Below are positions 33,212-47,155 of a DNA stretch of 64,000 nt, piece after piece. Position numbers and translations under genes: made by a program. Numbering within the stretch: the stretch's first letter is position 1; every line of letters starts with the position of its first letter. The stretch lies in the NCBI RefSeq assembly GCF_905147365.1, contig NC_056409.1:12963001-13027000 (forward strand), written 5' to 3'. The notes beneath the pieces were generated by a model that was not told the origin of the DNA, ran no database searches, and saw only the letters and a program-made list of their open reading frames with translations. This DNA comes from Aricia agestis (taxonomy: Eukaryota > Arthropoda > Insecta > Lepidoptera > Lycaenidae).

Positions 33212-33752
33212 ACTAAAATTATTTGTATTTAAGGTGGTCGTTTAATGACCTTGATGTTGAAAACGACCTTAAATAAATTAATTAAAAAATACTAAATGGT
33301 CAAGTTTTAAAAAGAAAATTCTAAAATAAAACTACAAATTATATGCACAACTTTGTATTATAACGATAATCATAAAGCACCTTACAATATGTCATCTGTT
33401 ACAATTTTTCAACAGTTACATTATCGTTATAAATATTTATACAAAATTTTAACAGCTTTGCAAATTATTCACTAACGTGGTTCGACCGTTCACTTTCTCT
33501 ACAGTAGGTTACCGAACCGAGCGCACAGTGCACACATCCGTTCACTCACGCACACAACGACACAGTTACATTCACAGTTCACACACAAATCACAATATAG
33601 CTCTTAATAGCGCGTACATTTATATGCACATAATACTAAACTAGCCCTCTTCGAAATAGGCTACATTGTCGACAACACATCATCTTACCATCCAACATAA
33701 TTAAGGTATTAATTTAACACACTAAGACATTTCATAAAGTAGTAAAAATCAA

Positions 33753-33826
33753 GTAGGATATGATAATTTACATAATGTAACTTGATACAGTAGGATAAGA
33801 TAATTTATGTAATGTAACTTGATACA
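33753..33826. repeat. 37-bp direct tandem duplication
   Basis: Two adjacent copies of a 37-bp unit beginning GTAGGATA and ending CTTGATACA, differing at about three positions. Confidence 0.8.
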
Positions 33827-36479
33827 GTAGAAATGCTAGATGCATACATCATCACACATCAATAATATTTTTTTATAGTCTATTTAGTTTGTAAATTGTA
33901 ATAGTAGATTTATACTTGTCTAGTGTGGCTGAATTAGTAGTGCTATCATAACTATAATAATTTATTATTATGGCCCGGCACCGTAACCTACTCATTAAAC
34001 CAGGCAAATCAACTCAATCGCGTAAAAACATAATATTTAAAACACAAAAATTGCGCACATTATAATATTAGGTACTTATATGACATAAATTATTATACAT
34101 ACAAAAATACATTACAATTTTAAAACATTCAGATAGCGCATGTAGCATACTTGAAAAACGCAGTTTTTGCAAATAAAATTTTACTAACCCAATGCACTAT
34201 TAATATTGGATTCCTCCAATGTCAATTTTCTTTGTTTCTAATTATTGAGATATTTAAGTTATGGACCCATCTCAGGTCACAAAATTAAAACAAACTGGTC
34301 TTAAGCCCTGACTTCATCATATTATAACATGATTGTATTGTTATTCATTGTCGTTTGTAACTTATATTTTTTGTACAATACTGATATAATATACAACAGC
34401 CGTAGGCACTTGTACTGTTTCAATGATAAAAACAACAGCCCAAAGCAGCGTTTAATACTCAGTATATTCATTATTTTATGGACGTGTATTTTAATATTAT
34501 TCTGTTTTATCATACAAAACATCAACACTCATAGATGTGCTTTCGCCCGGTCAAACGCTAGGCCTTAACCAACATTTTACAGCACTATAATAAATAAAAA
34601 TGCAGTACAATACCATGCCCATTATTTTAACTATCTTAATGTTTTGTTACGCATATTATGTTATAAATAAACTATAACTAAACACCCTAAATACGACTTC
34701 TCTTCTCACACCGTCTCATACTTATTATATTTAATTTATGTACTATTATCCCAATATCAAAATTTTATACAAAACCACACCTTTGTAAAGTGTTCCAGTC
34801 GTTAATATGAAAGGACTTCATTGGTACTTTTTAATCAAATTGTGTTCCAAAATGTTTTTAATAGAAGCAAATATTTTATTTTACGTTAAAGATTTTGGAA
34901 TGGCTCATATTTTATATAATCCAGCAACACAATTTACTTAAATACAAATAAATATTATAAAATATATAATATAATCAGAAGATTGCGATAACAGCAATTA
35001 AAACTAAAACATAGTCCTGCCACATTAACAACTTTAATTTTTATATTATTAATTCCTTTAGAAACATTACAGCAGCGCTACACAATTATCTCAATAGGCT
35101 GATCTACAAATAGACAACAACTGCTGTATAACAGTTAAATAGTTTGTACCAACCGCTAATTTGAAAAATTCAGTCGAACTGTTTTGCCGTTTACAAGGTA
35201 TAAGTTTTAACTTTTTACTTTTAAATATAGCGACAGAAGAAAACGTTTGTGATAGATACAAAGGTAGAGGAAGCGAGTATGTATGAAAATGAAATCCTGA
35301 AACGAGTCTTGTATTTTAGTAGTGTTTATAACTGCCGTAAAAACGAAGTTCTCGTCTGTTGTTCTCGAATGTTTTATTATATACGAACAATTTAATACTT
35401 TGATAGTGTTAATTTTTGCCGAAACTGGCAATTTATTTACAATACTAGATTGAAATGCTGGTGGGTTGTGTACATCTAAATATTTGTATAACAAACGGAG
35501 GCCAAGGTGGCGTGAAAAACATTTTACTGAAAGATAGAAGCTTAGTGTATAAATTGGGTTGTAAAGTTAACAGGATTTCTTCACTCCACCCCGGCGTGGT
35601 TGAATTGTGTGTGCTATCTACTTTATACAAATCGTTACTTAGTAAATGCGATGTGCTTCTATGTAACACTCACTGTGGTTATCAAGCGATTTAACAACGA
35701 CATAGGAATTTGGAATACGAGTACTGTTATCTTAAATTACTTCCTAATAAGTCTTGTCCAGCAATGCGATGAAATAATGTAATTTAAATAAATTAACTAC
35801 TCACAAATTAAATGTTCAACATTCATATTATATATAAATCTTGTAAAAATTATATTTTTTTATTATATTGCATTCTATTATAATATTTAAAACAATCGAA
35901 AAACTCAGAATACTTACATATTTTTTTCCCGCTCGGGCGACAACGATATTTTGGTTAATTTTACATGATAGCATTGTATTTGATTGATTTGTCAGATTGC
36001 TACAAACAAATATTGGCAGCAATAATTTTGATTGAAAGTCTTATTTGCGTAACTAGCGACCCAATTAGTTTATCATTCGCAAAATGCAATAATATCTTCT
36101 TGCTTTATAGACTACTATACAACCCGCCCTTTACGATTTTGAGTTCTTAAGATTGGTTACTAATAGAAAAGGCGTTTCGGGATATGCAAAAAGTATGAGG
36201 CGAGGAGGGACATATTTATTTTGTTGATAGTGGATAACAACAGAACCATGTTGGTGTGTTTTGGTATCGGTAATAAAGGGTATAGCGCCAACAGCGGTAT
36301 TATGGCAGGCACAGACGACTAGCAGTATTTTTGTGATGGACGCTAACAACAAATTGGAAGTTGGATGGTGTCCGTAGCAGTTGTCGGGGGTATCACAATT
36401 TATGTTGAGCGGAATCGGTCGATGCGGGTCTGACGAGCAGGAGCTAAGAGCGGTCGGATTGTTAGTAATAGTTGTAGCA

Positions 36480-36594
36480 GCCTGGGCGCTAACGGTCGGG
36501 CGGGGCTAGCAGTGCAAGAGGGGCGGGGCTAGTAGCGCACTAGGGGCGGGTGCTAGCGGTCGGGGCGGGTCTGGCGGCGCGGGACGGGCGGGCG
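36480..36594 (-). other. GC-rich start of the B56 3'UTR
   Basis: Directly after the TAG at 36597-36595 the transcript strand is rich in CCCGCCC/GCTAGC-type repeats for about 100 bases, a sharp contrast with the AT-rich DNA farther on. Confidence 0.4.
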
Positions 36595-39500
36595 CTAGCA
36601 GCGGTCGGAGTCGGGTGGCGCGGGGAGGAAGGGGTCGGCGCGCTTGTGCTCCAGCAGCGCCTTCACCGTCGACGTGTCGGCCGGCAGCTCCGATTTCTTC
36701 CGTAGCAGGGGCTTCGTAGCGTTGTTATAGGTTTGTTTTCTTGTTGCCTGTAATTTAAATCATTTTATTTTTTGTTTTTTTACAGATAATTTCATATAGT
36801 GGTCTACAAGGGACATTTGACACGGATACAGTAGGCCTACTACGAAAATGTTTTGAGACTCAAACAATTGGACGAGAATGCCGCGTCCTGCTCTAACAAC
36901 GTCGTTTCACGTTTGTTAGAGTAGGAGGTGCAAGCCCAGATTCTATAGACCGCGGGGAAAGACGTAGGCCACTTTTTTGTTAGAAAATGTACGGTCACCG
37001 CGGAAGTCCTTACGTACGCGGGTGGATCCGCGTCTCAACTTTAATATATCACATAAAAAATAACTGTGTCGTGCGTCTGGTATATTATACAGGGTGCAAT
37101 TAAACCTTCCTGCCAAATTTTTCCAGGGCTTAGGTGTCATTAGGAGAGTCCATTTAACAAAAAAAATAATTGCAGAACGGTCACTCGCGGCGGTGTGTAT
37201 GAGCGCGGGTGACGTGGGGGGCGGCGCACGCGCGCGGGCACGTCACGCGCGGGCGACTTGTAGTGTCCATTAATTGTAGTGTTTTTTAGGATAACTTTCG
37301 GAGGCTATTTCTCAACATTTTAGTACTGAGTGATTATAAAAGAAAAAATACGTGTATTTTAATTTTTAACAAGGATTAATATATCAAAATGTGTGTGTTC
37401 ACCTCGTCGGGTTCGATGCGGGGCAGCGTCATGTCGGGCGGCTCGGGGGCGGGGTCGCGCGGGGCGTCGCCGGCGGCGGTGCGCGGGCGCAGGATGTCGT
37501 CCGCCGCGGGGTTGGCCGCAGCGCGCGCCTCCAGACGCTGCCACATCTCCTCGCGCTGCTGTAGACGCTCGTGCTCCCTGGAATATCGAGTAGGTTCGTT
37601 TAAATGCGTAATAAGCTAAAATGCACATTGGCAACAATTGCCATTACAATACACGCAACAACAAATAATTAAGATTTTTTTTTTTTATCGTTCTTACAAA
37701 CGAGACAACTAAAATCATAATCTATTTATGGGCTGTGCACAACTTTAAGACCGTTAGGAACTAGAGAGTTAGAGTACAATAATATCTAAGTACAAATAAC
37801 GTGACATCACGATCACGATTCGCTAACCACACCAATGGAGTGTCCCGTGTATAGCTTACTATTCGCCCCTCTAATGAGACCCTTTGAAAAATGCGCCTAG
37901 TGCCTACCCTTTCAAATTTTTCCTACCTATCTCAAAGTTGTGCACAGCCTATACGTATAACCTACGAATAATAAAAACTAAGGAAGAGTAACTGTGTCAA
38001 AAATTTGTTCACGAGTCTACAAAATGTGACCCGAATATATGCATACTTTATGCATGTATTCGGTACACATTACACAATTTTGTGTAAATATAGAAGTGAC
38101 TTAATCTCAACGGCTTTATTTTGTGAGTGTTAGTGTTTCGTTGCTATTGTCATATTTTAGTGTGCGAAAAGGAATATTAATTATAATTCAAAACGGTTCG
38201 AGGGAATCAATCCACCCATGAGTTAAGCGCCATGCTCTACAGTGTACACTACTGGACCAAGGAAAGCAGAGACTTAGAGGTCGACGAGATTAGAAGTATG
38301 GGAGTTACGTTTCCTTAGTTTTTATTATTCGTGGCGTATAACGATAGCTATAATATTTTAATCCATCTCGCTCACTTCTGTTTCTCCTGCTTGTACTGCT
38401 GCGTGCACTCGTCGAACAGCTTCTGGTTCATCTCCATGAAGAGCTTGAGGGCGTTGTAGACGAGGCCGTGTATGGTCTTGTTCCAGTGGCTCTTGGTGTT
38501 GCGGTAGAGGGAGGGGAACATGATGGGCAGGATGTGCGTCGCGTTGTCCGTGATCAGCGACATTATGTACTCGTTGTTCCAGTAGTATAGCGCGCGCTCC
38601 GCCACCTGCAACAGACATTATACGTCAATTGTAATAATGTAATATCGATATATTATTATTGCGGAGGGTAAGAGATCGTAATTTGAGACTAGAGAAAACA
38701 TGATTTCATGGCTCAGTTAAAGAATCCCGATTTAAAACTGCCAGGATCAAATTTTGAGGCCTAACATAATAGTATTTAGAATTCGTTCCTACGATAACTT
38801 TATTACTATACAATCAACGCCGCGCTCGTTAAAAACAACTTTAAAAAGCTGAAATAAAATATGCAGTACAGCATATTTTATTTCAGCTTTTTAAAGTTGT
38901 TTTTAACGTGCGAGCCAGACATTTACCCAGAACGATAAAAAAGGAGGTGCGGCTATATTGACTTATTCCTATCTCCCAACCTAGCCATTAGCCGTCCACC
39001 ACCCAACTTTGAGAATTTTACCTTTCAACCTACTTCAGGACTCAGGTAGGACAGTGGAAATGGAAGTATTTTACTTAAATATTTCCCCCATCATCCCCCA
39101 ACAAAACTTTTTCATGACTTATAGTTTTCTGTATCTAAGGGGCGGCGAAAATGATCTGCCCGGAGCGGCTAAATAGTTAGATCCGTACCACGACGGGCCC
39201 TGGGCCCGTCGTGGTACGGTTTGAGACTCAACAATCGAACGAGAATGCCGCGTCCTGCTCTAACAACGTCGTTTCACGTTTGTTAGAGTAGGACGCGGCA
39301 TTCTCGTTTGCCCTGATTTTGAGAAGTCGGTACGCACCTGAAAGTGCGGGCTGGAGACGCACTTGGCGAGCTGGCGGAACAGCGGGTCCATGATCTTCTG
39401 GAACTCGGCGGGCTCGATCACGTCCAGGATCTCCTCCATCTCGTTCAGGAACATCACCTCCTTCGGCGAGTGCGTCTTCGGCCAGTACTTCAGTAGCGCC

Positions 39501-42500
39501 CTGGAAATTTACAACGTTCAAATCAACGATTTCAATACTTGGATATGGCATACGCCATCAAAACTGTAGCAATGTTTTTGCATGCTAAATGTGTATCGAG
39601 AAAATATTGTCGTCCTTTTTGTCTTACAGCAATAGCATATACTACTATCTCTTTCACTCATTTTACGCTTTCAATGCATATTTTACGTAATCAATGCATT
39701 AAACACGTCCGACTGTCACCGCGTCCTAAGGCACACTGCTCTCAGATGAGTGAGCTCACTCATTTCGAGGGTGACACATTTTCGCTCTGACGATTGTATG
39801 GAATGCCTTTTCTAAAGGTTATAATTCTATGGTTCAAATAGTCCTGTACCCCGATTCTGCTATTTAAGTCAAATCCTACAGATTACATCCAGGCCAAATC
39901 CTATAAGTGTTAAAATACGATTCTTAGGGCCTGTTTCTGAACACGCTGATAAGTTCCGGATAGGCTATCCACAACTTATCTGACAGATAGAGTATAGAGT
40001 AGCTGTCAGATAAGTTGTGGATAGCCTATCCGGCACTTATCAGTAAGTGGTGAAACAGGCCCTTAACGTAAAACATTTCTAAAGTTATAACGCATTTATT
40101 TTTATTTTTATTATATCCTTTTGTGTTTGCTATTCTTAAAAATATGGTTTCTCTTTGTAAATATCACGATGCCGTAAGTACTGCGACTTTGTATCATACA
40201 ATTGTTAAGTTATTTTCTTGTTCTATAATGGACCGTCAGATATTTTTTGACTAAAAACGAGAAAAAGAATTAAAAATATATATATTAAAATTGACAGTAT
40301 TATCTAAACGCACCTAACAACTGGCTGCGTGAGCGAGGGGTCCTTCTCCAGGAACTGCACGACGCAGTAGGCCAGCTGCGGGTGGTACACCGACAGCGAC
40401 TTCACTTTGTGCAGCGGCAGCAGTACCTAAACAGTGAATAGCGCATATCAATCAATAATCCTGCCTCTTAACCAGTGTTTCCCAAACTGAGGTCCGCGTG
40501 TATATATATGTATATGGAGATCCGCGGTATCATCTCTAGACCATACATAATCCGATTTTTTTTAAGTTTGTTTTTTTAAGAGGGTCCGTGAAAACTGTGC
40601 TTGATTTCCTAGGGGTCTGTGGCTGAAAAAGGTGGGGAAACACTGCTCTAAACCAATAAACTGACCGAGAAGCACTTAAGAGGAATTTTAGATTAAGCAG
40701 ACCTGGCGGTTTCCTTGCTTAAACCTCGAAGTTTAATGTAAAGATTGTAATACAACGCTATCGTTATATTAGTTGTGTGCGGTTTAAATGCACAAGATTC
40801 AACCGCGAGGTTATCGCTGTGTGTTAAGTCGAGGTTGCAATATGTGTAGTACCACTTACCAGTTAGGGGACATATTATATTTAAAGCGTTTTCTATAGAA
40901 AGGGAAACAAATCTTTGATCAATTTCTATATACATACTCATAGTTCTAAAAAATACGTGTGGCACTCGGGGACTGCCGCGGTAAAGCTATTGCATAGCAT
41001 TTTTCATCAACTTATGCAATTATAATTCGCATACGTCTAGTCGCACGCACACAAACACAGTGCCAAAGTCTGGCAACGCCGTACCGCTGTGCCGGTCGGA
41101 GTGGAGCGAGTTAAGTTAAATTCGTTACGGAATTTCTTGATTCGATCGCCGCGCTCAAAGTCCGCGATATAAGCTATGCAGTAGCTTAAGATATACGAGA
41201 AACTAACGCCAAATAACCATATTTACCCTAAGTAAAAATAATTTGTGTTCCTCTTTGAGCGGCAGCGCGAACCCGTTGATGATGGAGCCCAGGATCTCCA
41301 GCAGCTCCGCGATGCCGTTGTGGTGCTCCGTCTCGTATATAAACCTGCAATACATCACCTTTAAGTATACAGCATCTTTGTACAGAACATACAGAGTCTG
41401 GATCAATAGAATTTGGTCATGTCGAGCCCAGGCGCCAAATCACGCCGAATATTGATTTAACATAGTCCACCAAACGACGTAATAACTAGACATCGGATTA
41501 TATGCATTTGCATATGCAAGTATGCAAATGCATATAATGGCACTTTTTAGGAGTTAGTGCATATTTTGGCAATTTTTCGTTGACAGTGCATATTTCGGTA
41601 GTTTTATGCCCTCGTAGTCTTCAAACTAGCTATCATGACACACACCGAGGCCACAAAACAGAGGTATAGATTAAAAAACACTTCAAATATGTGGCTCCAT
41701 CCCCATTAAACAAATGCAATACACCCGATACGTACAATATCTTTCTAGAAACAAAATTTTTCTTTGTATTTGGCAACATTACTAAAAAATTGGAATAAAG
41801 TAGTTACCGATTTCTTAAACTTCCATGATACATTAAGATTGCAATCGGAAAATGTTGGTAGAAAATTATTATTGGTGCTGTATAAAAAATTAAAAATCCT
41901 GGATTTGATGAAATTATAAAATTGACGCTTTAGCTCTTTACACAAATTATAAATTTTAATAATAAGTCACTTTTGATTGTGCATATTTCGGCCATTTATC
42001 GTGCATACTTGCATGCATATTTCCACACTTTCATCGTGCAAATAATCCGATGTCTAGTAATAACGTTATCTGACTATAAACTATTTTTTCTGACGGTGAT
42101 TAAGTCTAAGGCCTTCTCATCCTTACCGCTGTTGAATAGTAGCCTGATATTTTGTCATGTTATCACACACATGGTGAATTAATTACGATACCGCCGCGGA
42201 GTCTACTTAAATCTTAATAAACTGCACAGTGCACTAGACAGACAGAGAAAATCAAAGGGCGTAGGCCCTTTGATTTTCTCTGTCTGTCTAGTGCCTTTGA
42301 CCAAGCATAGCGGCTGGCAAACGCCACCGGTAATAATCGAATTTTAAAGGCGGATAGGCCAAGCGAGCGTCCTCTCAGTTTAATCTCAGAGAATCTGTTG
42401 GTCCTATCACCCTGTCTCTTTTGTATGCAAAAACTATTCGGAATGGAAATCGACCGGTTCATATTTTGCTATATTATGCTTTTCTTGTTTCTATATTATG

Positions 42501-45500
42501 TGAGCTATTTTATATTTACTACATTAGAGACACATAAATCATATTAACGACATCGTGACCCTTCTTCAAAGTAATTCGCTTATCATTACCGCTGTCGTAT
42601 TCTTTTGTTAGAGCCACAAAGAAAATATACAAACATTTACAATAGTAAGTTTCTGTTTAGTGTAAGTACACAAGCCAGCGTTGTATTTGATTATTTCATT
42701 TCTATTTGAGTACGTAACATTATAGTGTTCTTCGAAGAGTGTTCTGGAAGTTTCGTGTTTGAGGTTGGCGCGTCGGATGTCACGGCACACAGTCGTTAGC
42801 CCGTAATAATGGTAAACAAAGATCTGGTCAAGTGTGACGCCTCGCGAGGTAAGAGGTTCCGTAGTTATTCTGCCATACTTTTGTTATTCCCTTTCAACTT
42901 ATAAAATTTTAGACTTATAGTATGGTCAAAAGTTTAGTTTTTGCATGTCAAAAACTACTCCCACATGCACTCTAATCTGGGTCAAACTTTACCCGTCGAT
43001 TAAGAGGATTCCACACCGCCCTTTTTTCCATACAAATGCTGTCCCCTGTTTCCTCCCTGGATAATGCTAGTAGAGTTATAATTTTTTTCCTGAATATCTA
43101 CGGCCACTAATACAATGTCCCTATGTTTTCTTTTTTTTTCATAATTTAATTATTAAATAAGATATGAACGTTCAAAAACCCAAAAAAATGGCCAGATTTT
43201 CCACTGTGTTCAAACGTCCAGAAAACAGATTTGGCTAGATTATACAAAAAAAGCAAAACATAGGAACACAGCTCAAGCCTTTTTTTAATCTTTAATGAAA
43301 AAGGTACTTAAATCGGTTAAGTTTTGGAGAAGGAATCAGGGGACAACGAATCGTTGATTTTCTGGATTTTCTGCAGTTGTCTCTATCGCGTTCTGCGGTA
43401 TAGGCTTGAGGTAAGGGAGACAGCTATACATATTACACGTACTTTTTTTTCATTTCTCTAGCCCCTGTTGTATCCTCTTAAGGGTGATCGCAGACTCAAT
43501 CACACAAAAAGCGTGCCGTCTGCATTTGTACGAAGAAAAAGACAAATAAAAGGCTTTTCCAAACTTCAGACTGACAAAAGTTTCATGAATCTTAATCATT
43601 ATAATATGAGCTTGAACCCTAATGATATTGTATGTCGCACCGAGCATGTGATCACCGATCACCTACATGCACCAATTAAAATGCATTCAACGCTGAACAT
43701 AAAAAATTGCTAGTCCCATATTCTCATTTTGTGCAATAACTAATAACTAGAGTTCGCCCAATGGTCGAAATTCGACCTTAGTTTCAAGGACATTAAGGCT
43801 ACTACCTAGGTATATTTTGTAAAAGAATATTGACGTTATCATATTTTTTTTTCAATTCTTGTCTCTGGGACCCAGCTGATCTCAGACTGGCCGTGTAAGC
43901 ATTGTCTAATAGTATCTAGGATTCAATAAAAAAAACTATAATTCATTTTCAATTTGTCAACTTGTTGTCAACAGACTTCAACCATAAATAAAAGAGTATA
44001 ATTCGTATGTATAGGCTTGTCACTCAAAAATCTGTCATTTCTAATGTGTGTGTGTTGTAGCGTGTGTAATGTTTTATTTGTTAAAAAATGTGTGATAAAA
44101 GCATAATTTCAAAATAATATTAGCTCGATGCACTCCTTCACCGTATTAACTATAACTGTGCAAAATTTCATTCACCTACGTTAACGCATTTTTCGTCAAA
44201 AGGGATCGTCGAAGGATTATTTGATAAATCGAATTTTCGCGAAAATTCTAGGGATTTTTCGAAAACACGGATAATTAGATAACGGTGATAACATTTTTCA
44301 ATTATCCTAAAAAAATTAGGTTTTTTGGGAAAACGCGAGTTGCCTTAGTGACATTGCACATTCTTAACGCTGATTGGCTTGATTTTTGCTTACTGGCCAA
44401 CTCTTATTCTGATTGGTTACTATCTTTTCCTATGTATCTTTGAGGTAATACACCATAGAATTATAAAGGACATAACCTCAGAATTAGTTTTTGGTTCTGT
44501 TTAACTTTCAGCACTAATTTCACATGTATCATTCATTTTGTATTTACAGACACACTTTTAGATAACATTTCGCACTCATTTTCAAGTCCAACTGCAATTT
44601 TAAACACATTAAATATCAAAAACTGCTAGCTCGCTTACAAAAACATGAATTAGCATTTAAAACGTCAAGTCTTCAACCAATCAGAGAAGATGCTGTTGTG
44701 AGGCGCTTAAAACGACCAATCAGTGATTTTTTTTCGATAATAACTAACGATTCGTTTCGCAATCGTACTAAGGCGACTCGCATTTTCGCGAAAACACTAA
44801 CTTTTGTCAGTAAGATTAAAAAATGTAATCAACATTATCTAATTATCCGTGTTTTCGCGAAAATTCGATTTATCAAATCATCCTACGACATATAGATTAA
44901 AATTATCTATAAATGGCACTGTCCTAGTCGTTCGCATTAAAAACTGCAGAGAAAAAGTTATTTAAATCTGAAAATGAATGCAATGTAGTATTTCTATTTA
45001 CATAGTACTTACGCTTGCAGAGTTCTATCATAATCTTTAGCGTATCAGTGTGTCGAAAACGATCGGACTACGCTATGAAAATATACGAATATGTATCCGG
45101 AAACCTTCCAACCGAAGGAAATTCAAAGCGTTTAAAATTGAAATCTGCAGTTAATAAAAATCAAATACACGAGCGTCTAAGCTAGTTGTTTAGTTGAAGT
45201 CTAGCATGTTCGATTTTCAACTATTGTGTTAGCAGAGTCCTATTTTCTACGCTCTGAATTTTTCTCTGATATACTTAAATTAAAGATACATAATCCAAAA
45301 TCCTAATATTATTAGCACAGCTACCAGCCTTATAATAGAATAGTAGAACGTAATACAGTACCATAAGTATGCAAAATCAACTACTATTATAAGTCACATA
45401 CCTATAGAATACATTGTTAATCTGTTTCCTGATGTAGGCGCGTAGGACTAGAAACTTCCCGTATATCCTGTGTAGGGTCGTCTTGAGGAAGTCGCGCTCC

Positions 45501-46468
45501 CGCGGATCCTCTGTGTCGAACAACTCCAGCAGCTGGAACAATAATTATTACGTCATTTTACTACAAATACAAAATACGTGTGGCACTCGGGGACTGCCGC
45601 GGTAAAGTTATTGCATTCCATTTTCATCAACTATTGCAATAATTATAATTTGCATACGTTTAGTCGCACGCACACAAACACCGCGTCGTCGAAGTCTGGC
45701 ATCGGCGAACTTCTCACCCAAATTACATGGAGCTTATGACAAAATTTTCATTAAGGCTCCCACACATAAAGCTGCGAATTCATTCGCATCGCAATGTCAT
45801 TTTTAGTATGAGTTTTGTCGCAGATAATTGCGATGCGATGCGAATTCGCAGTTATGTGTTATTAAATGGTACCAAAGGTACTCCGGTTGGCTATTGCCCG
45901 AATCCAATCAAAATAATGCAAATGCAAAAAATCAAGGTAATGCAAGTTCCATTTGTCTTGCATTCTTTGCTGAATCCTACGCCTTAGTAGTTATTATCTG
46001 CGTGTTAAATTTCACTTTTCAGTGCAATTCGTTCTCTCGCATTGAAAACGCTCCGATAAATCACAGCGATAGTTGCATGAAATATAAATAAACAATTGCA
46101 AGAAAAAACATAGAAGTAAATATAGCATTTACCTAATTTATTCAATTTAGATCAGTTGGCCGCGTAGAGTCTTTTAGGGTATTAAATTCAAACCAAACCG
46201 AGAACCGGGACCAAATGCTCAAAGCGAATTAATATCGACGTTTGCAATTAACAAGGAAACATACGAAACCAATTGAGAACACCATCTGTGTTTTGAAAGT
46301 CAGTTGAAAATAAGTACTTACTTTAAATATTAAGAGTTCGAGTTTTAAGCTTGCAATGCGTAGCGCGGCGCCGCGCCGCTTTTACAATAATAAATTGTTA
46401 TTTTTTAGCAGTAAATAAATATCAATTTGATTCGTTATCTATACTAATATTATAAATGCGAAAGTATC

Positions 46469-46507
<39 letters not shown>

Positions 46508-47120
46508 CGCTTTCACGCCAAAACTACTGAACCGATTGCAATGAAATTTTGTACACAGTTATTCTAGAGTCTGAGAAAGGACATAGGCTACATTTTGATG
46601 TGGGAAAATATCTTATTTCCATGAAAATATCGATGAAAATTACTTCGCATTGCGCGTGGCCAGCGCTCATCCCGGGGGTCCTGGGTTCGAGTCCCGCAGG
46701 CGGAACAAAAAGTTTTGAATGTTCCTGGGTCTTGGATGTGTATTAAAATAATATTTCAAAAATCTTAAATATATTTTATGTATAATATTATGAAAAATCC
46801 AGAAATATATCGACGCGATGCAATGAACATTTTAGTTCTAATACGATTCAACAGATGGCGCTTTTTTTTTACTTCGTTGTAACATAGAACTAATCATACT
46901 TATTAGTTATTATGTTTTTGTTTATAGTTTTTAATACGTTAGAATATTATGTTTAATAATATTATCACTTGCTATAATAATAATCAATCTATCTGATCTT
47001 ATAGAACTCCTACTGCATTTCTAAGGAGTTCGAGTGTGTTGTGTTGGCCTATATTCCATCCAGAAAATATTTTTACATTTTAATCTATATCTATACTAAT
47101 ATTATAAATGCGAAAGTATC

Positions 47121-47155
<35 letters not shown>

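Larger units (their letters stand above)
27500..33290 (+). mobile_element. RNase-H-bearing LINE, nearly full length, inactive
   Basis: A 5'UTR-like region precedes ORF1 (from 27655), then ORF2 with endonuclease, reverse transcriptase, RNase H and a terminal Cys/His region, ending near 33211. A short 3'UTR ends in AATAAATTAATTAAAAAA. The order ORF1-EN-RT-RNase H is that of I-group and related non-LTR elements. Numerous frameshifts and stops, plus a MITE between the ORFs, make it dead. The exact 5' end and target duplication were not resolved. Confidence 0.88.
33291..36594. other. AT-rich region downstream of the PP2A B56 gene, possible long 3'UTR
   Basis: No credible coding exon or TE ends across 3.3 kb. 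It lies directly downstream of the B56 stop on the minus strand. One Pumilio-type TGTAAATA word occurs on the minus strand (35441-35434), and CA-rich sequence lies at 33535-33595. Whether it is transcribed as 3'UTR cannot be told here. Confidence 0.35.

Noticed and set aside
34322..36352. Several 60-95 codon frames downstream of B56
   Set aside because: AT-rich, low-complexity, no splice context or family motifs; treated as chance frames.
37389..37637. Plus-strand and alternative-frame proteins over the B56 exon 9
   Set aside because: Shadows of a GC-rich coding exon whose true frame joins its neighbours in phase.
46651..46708. Possible tRNA gene in the tandem Helitron-like unit
   Set aside because: Only the B-box half looks like a tRNA; no cloverleaf or A box, and it is repeated within a mobile element.
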